Below, piece by piece: positions 55,213-64,000 of a stretch of DNA of 64,000 nt. The DNA comes from Cercis canadensis (lineage: Eukaryota > Streptophyta > Magnoliopsida > Fabales > Fabaceae). The stretch lies in assembly GCA_003255065.1 (NCBI GenBank), contig QAOA01005732.1, forward strand, positions 281,244 through 345,243. Direction: 5' to 3'. The number at the start of each line of letters is the position of its first letter. Within the stretch, counting starts at the first letter, position 1. The notes beneath the pieces were generated by a model. The model did no database searches and had not been told where the DNA came from. It saw nothing but the letters and a program-made list of their open reading frames with translations. The position numbers and the translations under genes were made by a program.

Positions 55213-55959
55213 TTAAAATTTTTTGTCAAAAATTAAATGTAGTTGCTAGATAATAAAATTATAAAAATAACTAATTATTCTAAGAGCATTTATGAGTACA
55301 AATCATTTGGCAACAAATTGGGATTAATTTAGTAAGGTTCTCCTTGTAAGAAAATCATATTCTAATCAAGGCTTCTCATTGACAAACTCTCTTACATAAA
55401 ATTATAATTATAAGTGTTTCGATAACAAAATCCTAAAACATGAATAACTTGTCATAAATTTAATAAGTTTAACTTTATCTAAATGTTAATGTCCGACTCA
55501 AATTTGGAGTTAAAAAAAATTATTTTTCTATGTATTAAAAAAATCATTTACAGCACCTTCTTTAACAGTACTTAGACTAGATTTATGCTCAAATATATTA
55601 ATATTTCTTTTCTCATTTCAATCTTTTCAAACAATTCCTTAAAAATACACCCCTCAACTTTCTCAGGTTGTATGAATAGGAAAAAAAATAAAAAAGAAAT
55701 TTTTTTTCCTGAAAAATATTTAATTAGTATACTATGATCTGATCTGGATCTGCATCAAAGAAAAGTAAACATTCCATTCTCTCACGTTTCCACCTCATTT
55801 AATTATTTATATTTGTGGGTCCCACATTATTATAATAACAATTTAATATCTTCTCAGTTCTCCGCTTTCGATTCTCTTTCAAATCTAAAGCCTCCATAAA
55901 CCGTGTGCCACGCGTTGCAGGCGCTGATGCATTAGCGATTCGATGCGCCGGCGGTGCGC
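55213..55959. promoter_or_regulatory. Presumed SULTR4 upstream region and 5' leader
   Basis: AT-rich until about 55780, then GC content rises toward the ATG. Two small upstream frames precede the start: ATGCATTAG (55927-55935) and an eight-codon frame from 55943 that overlaps the main ATG. No clear TATA box could be assigned. Confidence 0.4.
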
Positions 55960-58900
55960 ATGGAGATAACCCACGCATCGCCAAGTGCCTACGACCACCC
56001 CGATTGTTCCACCTCCATGCCGGTGACGTCGATGGCGACGACCCGACCCGTTAGGGTGATACCTCTGCAGCACCCTCCCATTACGACGTCCTCATCATCA
56101 TCATCATCATCATCATCTTTGAGTTCTTCGTTTTCAAAGTGGATGATGAAGCTCCGAATAATGACTTGGGTCGAATGGATCGAGCTCTTCCTCCCTTGCT
56201 TCCGTTGGATTAGGACCTATAAATGGCGCGAGTATTTTCAAGTCGATCTTATGGCGGGGATCACTGTTGGTGTCATGCTTGTTCCTCAGGTAATTCATGG
56301 CACTGTTTGGTTGCCTAGAAAATAGAAGAAAATGAATTTTCTTTTTTGATTTTGAAGTTGTTTTTGATGGTTAAAAGGGTCGGATTTTGTAGCACTAGTT
56401 TCTGCTGAGGTTAAAGGTTCCTAACTTTTTGGAGACGTTTTACTTCCCTGCGTATTTCATAGCCACCAAAGTTCAAACCGACTTTTAATTTTCGGTTTAA
56501 ATACTTGAAAATTAATATGAATTTTGATTTCGAGAGGATTAATTAGTAGAGCTGATTTTGTTTTCTTGTCCAAACAAATGATTTTACTCTCAAACCCGTG
56601 GAATTGAGTTGTAGGAATAGAATTTGATTTCTTTCTCTTTCCTGCACTTTCTGGGCAATGGAATTCGTGGTCTTTAAGTTTGCATGCTTCCAAACTTTTA
56701 GTTGCAGAATGCATATTTCAATGTAATAATATAAAGTGGGTCTTGTTTTCTCTCTTTCAGTGTGTTTGGAATGTCCCTTTAATAAATTGAATTGATTTGA
56801 TTTGAAAAGAAATTATTATAAATCACGCCAAAAGTGATAGGATTTGTAATCCTCGTCTGATACACATAAAATGATTTGTAAATGAATATCAATTCTTAAA
56901 CTAATATGATTTCAAAATTAACGAATGCATTACAAATCTAATCAAGTCCATAATTTTGATGGTTCCAAACATGATATATGCGTGTGCGCTATTTGGCTGC
57001 TATTGACTATTTCATGGCTTTGATTTTATTGGTTTTTTTTTTACGTTGTTACATAAGCCCGTATTTTCGCTGTGTTATTCTGATACACTGTGCTGAGCAC
57101 AAAAATCACTTTTTTTTTTTTCCCTTAAGTTATAAGTCCTTTTAATAATTCATGATTATATCTGCAATCCAGGAGTATCCATCCTTGTGAATTTTTAGTG
57201 GCTTGTTGTGATTATACCGTTTGGTTTATAGGTGCAAGTTTTCAGCTAACATTTTTTCTCTCATCTTTTTGTGTTTTGGTGAATGAGCAGTCAATGTCAT
57301 ATGCAAAACTAGCCGGGCTTCAACCAATATATGGGCTCTGTGAGTTTACTAAACTATTATGCCATCCATAAATTTTTTGGATTATTTATATAATTGAGCA
57401 CATGTCATTGTTTACAGCTCTTTAAGATATAACATTCTAATTCTTTTTTCCTGATAAAATTTTGATCTTCTGATTTTTCTGATGAAAAATTTGGCCTAAG
57501 TGCACTCCTAACTAAATTCAAGAGTAGATGTTTTCAAGTTTTGCTTTCTCAAATTTCTCTTGAATGACGGAAATGAGTTGCCATTGCTAAAAGGCTCCTT
57601 TGAAGAAAAGGAGGGAAAAAAATATAGTGGAGAATGGTTGTTCTCTAAGTTTTATTCCTTTTTTTTTAATTTTTTTCTCTCTAAACAACAGTGCTGTTCT
57701 TTCATGTTTATGTTTCATATTTAAATTGTGATGAAGTTCTGGTCTTTTTAGTCAAGAGTTATCTGTTAATTTCCTATTATTCAGTCTTCATTTTACGTTG
57801 TTTATCTGCATCATTATTCTTTTATATCCTCGCCCCGCTGGCCGGTTCCATGTTAAATCTGGTTATTAATGTGATTATGCTATTATTTCATTTGCAAGGA
57901 AGACTCTGGTTTTGTGCCCATATTTATGTATGCCATATTTGGGTCATCTCGCCAGCTTGCAGTTGGTCCTGTAGCACTGGTTTCTCTCTTGGTCTCCAAT
58001 GTGCTAAGTAACATAGCTGATTCATCGAGTGAATTATACACAGAGCTGGCAATATTATTGGCACTTATGGTTGGGATATTGGAGTGCATAATGGGACTCT
58101 TGAGGTATTTTCTGTAATTACAAATTAATTTATAGCATGTTAACTTGGCTAGAAATCCATGAATTAGAACTTTCCTTCGTTTTTCTTTCTCTTTCAGGTA
58201 TATTATACTCTACCTAAACTAAGAGATAATTAGGAGATAACTGTACTTTCTCTTCACACAACATGTACAAGTGATCAAATGAATGTTATGATATGCAAAA
58301 ATACATGGTACTTGTACTATAATCATAATTGTAATGACTTAAATGGCAACATCACTCTTGTAGCATTTTCAATATGTAACTTCAATTCTGCAACCCAGCC
58401 ACTTAAGCATCTAGTATGATTTTTCATATGAAAGGGCTCTTAAAGATAACCTAAATTCTTCATCTTGACTGTTGGCATGCATTACTACAGTTCTGCCTTT
58501 CATATGCATCTGTCCTTTGGTTCTTCCAGGCTTGGGTGGCTGATTCGTTTCATAAGCCATTCGGTGATTTCTGGCTTTACAACTGCTTCAGCTATTGTGA
58601 TTGGTTTATCTCAGGCAAAATACTTCTTGGGGTATAGTATAAGCAAAAGTAGCCAGATTGTGCCCTTAATTAAGAGTATAATTGCTGGAGCAGATAAGGT
58701 ATGATTTACTGTCCCAGGTTCTGTTTGATTAATTAACAATTTGAATTATTTGATGGAACTTTACTTCAGTGGTATGATTAACAATCATATTCTTTGAGTA
58801 AAACTTAATGCTACACTTTGTATCACACTAACAGAAAATTAATTCCTTTCCTTCTCTGTAATTTATATGCCTTTAATACACATATTTTCTGATGCTAATG

Positions 58901-61900
58901 CTAACTAAAGATTTGGGAATAATACAATCAAGACATGTATAAAGTTTGAAGAAAACCTTAAAGTTTTGTGCATTATTTTTAAAGACGGGAAAAAGTTGAG
59001 GTTGCAATGGTTATTTTGATATGTTCAGGTTCTTCAGTTTGAAGTTGGAGCCGATCAAGTATTTGTAGCTTATTTTCAAATTTTGACGTTGTTTATGTTG
59101 GTTGAAAAATAAAACTGTAAACAAGAAATGCAAGTACAATGAGAATTTGCAAAGCATATTAGTAAAACTGCCCTGTAGGTTTCACTAGCACTGATGCCAT
59201 TAACCTTTGGTTTTGGGCATTTAGGAAGCATTAATATATCTCTACTTGGTCATGCTGCATGTTGACATATTTTTAATTTCAGTTTGACCATTAAAAGTGC
59301 CCTGTGATTAGCAAATTAGATTAATTCATACTCAAGATTCCTGCTTTTAACTTCTTGTTTCTGATGGCCTTGTTATTTGTTACTAATTATGAGTTATCAT
59401 TCTGATGGCCTTGTTTCTGATGGCCATACAGACTGATCTACTTATGTTGTAATTTCCCTATGTCTTTCCTCATTTTTTGTTATCAATTCCTTTTCTAAAA
59501 CACAGGAGATTTTCCCTTTTGTAGTTTTCATGGCCCCCTTTTGTGATGGGATCAGTGATGTTAACAATACTACTTGTAATGAAGCACCTGGTATGAACTT
59601 ATTTTCTGATGTATGGTAGAATTCTTGTCTTACTTATAAGCATCGTACTCAGTATGTTGATGTTCTATGTCCAGGGAAAATCAAGGAAGTACTTACGGTT
59701 TCTAAGAGCTGGAGGTCCTCTCACAGCAGTAGTTCTGGGAACAGTTTTTGTAAAAATATTTCATCCATCCTCCATTTCTTTGGTGAGAATGACATTTATG
59801 AGCTGCTCTTTTCTCTTTATAAGAAAGCAATATCAATATGATGATACCCATCACATGGAAAGGATAATTCCATTAACCAGATGTTAGAAACCATGTACTA
59901 AAACCACCGATCCTTATTGTAATCTAGAAAATATTTAGGCCTTTTATAAATTCATTGGGAGATGGAGGTTGATTTCCTTTTGTCTTTGACTAACTTATTT
60001 TTTAATGATTTTTCTATGTGTTACATGGTCAACCACGTACATAATTCTGTTCTCCTAAATGGAGAACAGAATCATGGAATTTTCATAAAAATATTCTTAA
60101 CTGATCAAAAAAGAAAATAAGCATGTAAAAAAAAAAAAAAAGTAGGAGAAGAAAGAATGAAAATATTGTGCAAAACTAATAAGAAGTTTGACATGAGATT
60201 ATATTCAATACATTTATTTTTTGTGCTAATTGTTGTTCATAGTTTATATCTTAAACTATCTCCTTCTAGAACAAGCTACCTTGATTGAACATTGTTATAA
60301 ACATTTAATATGTCAAAGTGATCAAAATGATTGTTTAATGTAACTATAATCCTGAATATTAAACCGTTCAATTCAACTCTACTGTTTTATCTGGTCTAAT
60401 AATTGAGTTGTTGATGATAGTGTGGGGAAATCATGATAATTCCTATAATATTTTTCTTGCTCTTTTTTTATTTTTTGTTATTGTTTTTGTTTATGTGAGT
60501 ATATATTAGTGTTCTTTTGTAAATTGGCACTATATATGACTAATGCCAATAGCTTGTTGACAAAAGCTGGTAAATACTGGTTGTTAATCAGGTTGGAGAT
60601 ATACCTGAGGGCCTGCCAAAATTTTCTGTTCCTAAAGCTTTTGAGTATGCAAAGTCCCTAATTCCAACCGCATTGCTCATTACTGGTGTTGCTATATTGG
60701 TAAAATTTCCTTCTTTCCCCCTCCACCCCTGGAATCCTTTTCTATGGTAGTCATTTTTTTAAAAATTGTTACCTGCTAGTTTGCTCTCAAATTATAAAAT
60801 TTCAAACTTCAGGAATCTGTGGGGATTGCCAAAGCATTAGCTGCAAAGAATGGGTATGAGTTGGATTCAAATCAAGAGGTATATTTTTCCCAAAATCTTT
60901 CTGCAAGAGCTTGTTGGTTGTGATGTATATCCATTGTCTCTAATCAGCTTTGTGCATCATGAAATGGATGGAAATGAAATACTTATTCGTTCAAGACTTC
61001 ATTCTATGTTGATAAATGACTTATTTGATGAAAAAAATGACTGCAGTCGTGAGCATTAAAAGATGTGTAGCTGCTTAAACATGACCAAAAACAACCTATC
61101 TTATGACATGTATTTCTTTTATAAAAGCTTTATTTTTTACAGCTAGGGATTTTGATTTTGCTTGTGCTTTTGATTTTCATTGTGTTTAGCATCATCAGAC
61201 AGTTACAAAGAGAAGGAAAACTCAAATCAAATTACAAAATGCCATATCAACACTAACCTTTCAACCAATGATTACTGTATTGTAGTGGAGTGAAAATTCT
61301 GATCCTCTGTTAGCTATTATATTTTTTTCCTGAGAATGAAAACAATTTATACTTTTTTTGAATGCATTGTTGATAAAAATTGTGCTGTAGTATTTTGCCT
61401 GTTCCATTTCCTTTAATGACATAATAGATTTGTTGGAAATTGTTGTTTACACAATTTAATGCCCTATTAGATGCAAGCTGTGAAACTAGTTTAAAAAATG
61501 GTATATTATTGTCATATTGAGTTGGATGATCCAAATTCCATAAAATTATTCTGTTTCTTTGCTTAGTTGACACCTTGATATGGCATTACATAATGTTTTT
61601 GAAATCTTGGACAGATCATACAAGATTTTAAATCAACTAAGCTCCAATGATGAAACTCTAACTTATAACTACAGTATGTTCTCCTTCTTCTCCATGCATG
61701 ATGTTCTATGTTTCAGATTACTGATGGAAAAATAAGTTTTGTCTCCTTGTCTTAGATTGCCACCTAACTCATTAGAAATGCCGCTGTAGAAATAGAAGCT
61801 ACTGCTGACCTGAGCAGATCACCACTCTAAGGCTATTTGAAACAATAGAAATGAATTTTCCACTCCATCATGCCTTTCAAAAATTGGGGATGGCAGAGAT

Positions 61901-63740
61901 TTATTGCAGCAATTAACTTTCTTCAATTAAACACTAATAGTCTACAAACAGTGTGAGGACGATCATTCCCTTAGCAAATGAGGTGTATAGAGATTAGAGT
62001 TTGTTGGTCAGTATAATGCATTGTTGAATTTCCTTTTAGAGTTCTTCTTGCTTTTTCTATTAAGTGCTGTCGCACTATCTTTGTCTTGTTTCTTTGATTT
62101 GGAGCGCTCCTCCCTGTACAACCATATGGGTTCGTATTTGTTTTTATGGGAGAATCTATATGAGAGCTGGTCGGTTTTCTTAAGTAGAGGCTTGGCTGTG
62201 ATTTTTTTAGTTATAACGTAAAAAATGAAACATGACCTTTTTCATTAAGCAGAAATACTTCATAACTGTTCTTCTGGATAATTTTTGGACAGCTGTTCGG
62301 TCTTGGTGTTGCCAATGTTCTTGGTTCATTCTTTTCAGCATACCCCACTACAGGTAAGACTTCTGTGTGAATCTGAGAACTTCATAAAGTAGTCAATATT
62401 TTGTACTTGACTTCTGGTGTCAAAGCATCATTCTGTTTCATTCTTGTCATTTTTTTTTTGAATATGAAACCTTTTAGTATAAGTATATGTATACTGAATA
62501 TATCTTATGTTTTTTGAACGAGTAATGCAGGATCTTTTTCAAGGTCAGCTGTCAATCATGAAAGTGGTGCAAAATCTGGAGTATCTGGGATTGTTAGCGG
62601 AATCATAATCACCTGTGCACTTCTGTTCCTGACTCCATTATTTAAATACATACCTCAGGTTTGTTTTCATGATTATACCTTGTGTTTGAAAATATTTTGC
62701 CTGGTATTCTCTTTTTAAGACTTATGATTCAGATGGCATGTTCTGCTTCATCTTTTGTAGATGATTTATGCTGGGATTCTAGACAAAAATAAGAATGATA
62801 TTCAATAAGAAATGTTGTTAAGAGATTGTTTAAACCTTTTGCTTTCCTTTTTTCTTGAATTTTTATTTTAAAAGAGTAATATACTTGAAACCTGCTCTGT
62901 CATTTCAACTTTATGGAATGTATTTTTCTTTTCTGGATTGCTGACAGTGGATTTTATGGTTTCAATAAATCCAGTGTACTCTTGCTGCCATTGTGATATC
63001 TGCGGTTATTGGTCTGGTAAGCATTCCCCTTCATGCTATGGGATTCATTCCATCTTCAAATTTCATGGGTTGTTAGAAGTATATTGCTTGGGTTTGTAAG
63101 TTCTATGCTTTATAAACTCAACTGAAAAAGTTTTTCCGGTCATCACTTTTTTGACATTGCAATAATTACTTTTTCCCTTTTTGACATTATTGTTTCAGGT
63201 GGATTATGAAGAGGCCATTTTTTTGTGGCATGTAGATAAGAAAGATTTTCTTCTTTGGACCATTACTAGCACTACAACGTTGTTCCTTGGTATTGAGATT
63301 GGTGTACTTATTGGGGTGAGTACAAATGAAGTTTGTCATGTTATTAAATAATGTTTGGATAATACTGGGAGAAATTTTTTTTGTTTTGTTTTTCTTTTTG
63401 GTAGATACTCTTCATACCCTGCTGCATCTCCTTAGTGAAGCTGAATATTTTAAGTGATCATGCATATTTGTCATCTTTTTTGTTGGTTAAACTTAAGTTT
63501 TCCAATGCTTGTAATTTGATTTTTAATACAGAATGAGATGGTTCTCCAATTATTTGTTAGGATATTGTTCTAAAGTAAATAAAAACAAGTAACTTGATAT
63601 CCCTGTATTTCACTTGCAGAAGTTGTGTGATTGCCATGATACACTAAGCTAATAGCTTTTTTGACCCTATGATGTTTTTAAATTATAGGTTGGTGTTTCA
63701 CTTGCTTTTGTCATTCATGAGTCAGCAAATCCACATATTG
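55960..63740 (+). CDS. SULTR4: Sulfate transporter, SULTR4 (tonoplast) type, 5' 13 exons
   Basis: SLC26-type H+/sulfate transporter; SULTR4 members release sulfate from vacuoles. ATG at 55960 (in-frame stop at 55933). Exons: 55960-56289, 57291-57339, 57903-58104, 58530-58698, 59525-59590, 59675-59782, 60592-60699, 60813-60878, 62293-62353, 62531-62658, 62975-63016, 63199-63315 and 63689-63740, all GT..AG, frame kept throughout, about 499 residues so far. Landmarks: RPVRVIPLQHP, LPCFRWIRTYKW, DLMAGITVGVMLVPQ, IYGLYSGFVPIFMYAIFGSS, RQLAVGPVALVSLLVSN, FISHSVISGFTTASAIVIGL, VFVKIFHPSSISL, SVGIAKALAAKNGYELDSN, AYPTTGSFSRSAVNHESGAK, VDYEEAIFLWHVDKKDFLLW, GVSLAFVIHESANPHI. The STAS domain and stop codon lie beyond 64000. 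I see no lesion. Which SULTR4 paralogue it is cannot be said. Confidence 0.96.
56092..56117 (+). repeat. (TCA)n run coding poly-Ser in SULTR4 exon 1
   Basis: Nearly nine TCA units encode a serine tract in the cytosolic N-terminal tail, ahead of the first membrane helix. The length is likely to vary between individuals. Confidence 0.9.
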
Positions 63741-64000
63741 GTAAGTTGATTTGTCAAGGTTAAGTAATTATGCATGTTCTTGCTCCTTCAATCCTCAAAT
63801 CTAAGTATGAACTCAAATGGTGTCTATCTATGGGTATTGTCTCCATGTAAATAGGCCAAGAATTATGTCATTTGTGTGAGCATGAAACTTTTGAAGTTAA
63901 AACCTATCTTCCTGATGACAACCTTGCTCCTAAAGCATCAAGTCCAAGTTTTGGTATCTATAGTATCAGTGAACAAGAAAAAATTACAACATCTATAAAC
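63741..64000 (+). other. SULTR4 intron 13 (continues past the window)
   Basis: Begins GTAAGTTGAT at 63741. No further exon was recognised before the edge. Confidence 0.7.

Noticed and set aside
1-64000. tRNA, rRNA, CRISPR or bacterial-type operons
   Set aside because: None recognised on reading both strands; gene structure with GT..AG introns and plant transposons shows nuclear plant DNA.

Overview
This window is nuclear DNA from a flowering plant, most likely a eudicot. It is AT-rich and holds two ordinary intron-containing plant genes on the + strand, with about 37 kb of nested transposable elements between them. The species cannot be told from the sequence. Seven single-base Ns mark assembly joins, and four of them are flanked by direct duplications of their own edges.

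Left part (1-14,600). A long LTR of a Ty3/gypsy-type element (1-2191) sits inside the decayed gag of a second, Athila/Tat-type element (2192-4321). That element in turn interrupts a CACTA transposon remnant (4322-7029). A MULE transposase remnant (about 7180-11,735) is split by a 3.2-kb solo LTR (7403-10,637). A locally duplicated stretch holding a Harbinger-type MITE then leads to the first gene.

Gene 1 (14,841-18,691, +) is a complete six-exon metal tolerance protein of the MTP11 type (manganese CDF transporter). Gene 2 (55,960 to beyond the right edge, +) is a sulfate transporter of the SULTR4 (tonoplast) type. Thirteen exons are visible and the C-terminal STAS domain lies outside the window. 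The two genes share no obvious pathway beyond ion transport at internal membranes.

Central part (21,667-48,904) reads as one CACTA transposon with matching CACTACAAGAAA ends and an AAT target duplication. It inserted into an RNase H-like coding remnant. Its own interior, after subtracting later insertions, is only about 4 kb and carries intron-containing fragments of three unrelated host genes, all on the - strand: pyruvate dehydrogenase E1-beta, a Rab6/RABH-type GTPase and ribosomal protein L27a. Into this carrier inserted: (a) a 10.7-kb hAT element with a decayed transposase, which itself received a TR-GAG-type retroelement (22,946-24,567, TSD AATTG) and a 4.8-kb solo LTR (26,917-31,754, TSD GTGCT); (b) a Harbinger-type MITE; (c) a small hAT element; (d) an 11-kb MULE (37,571-48,610) encoding a MURA-like transposase and a plant-mobile-domain (PMD) gene, the latter split by another hAT element. 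A copied segment of the carrier inside that last hAT preserves the empty sites for (b) and (c), so the order of events can be read directly.

Right part (48,905-55,959) has a 959-bp tandem duplication, a third copy of the pyruvate-dehydrogenase fragment joined to a small hAT element, low-complexity runs and AT-rich intergenic DNA. I saw no tRNA, rRNA or CRISPR array.
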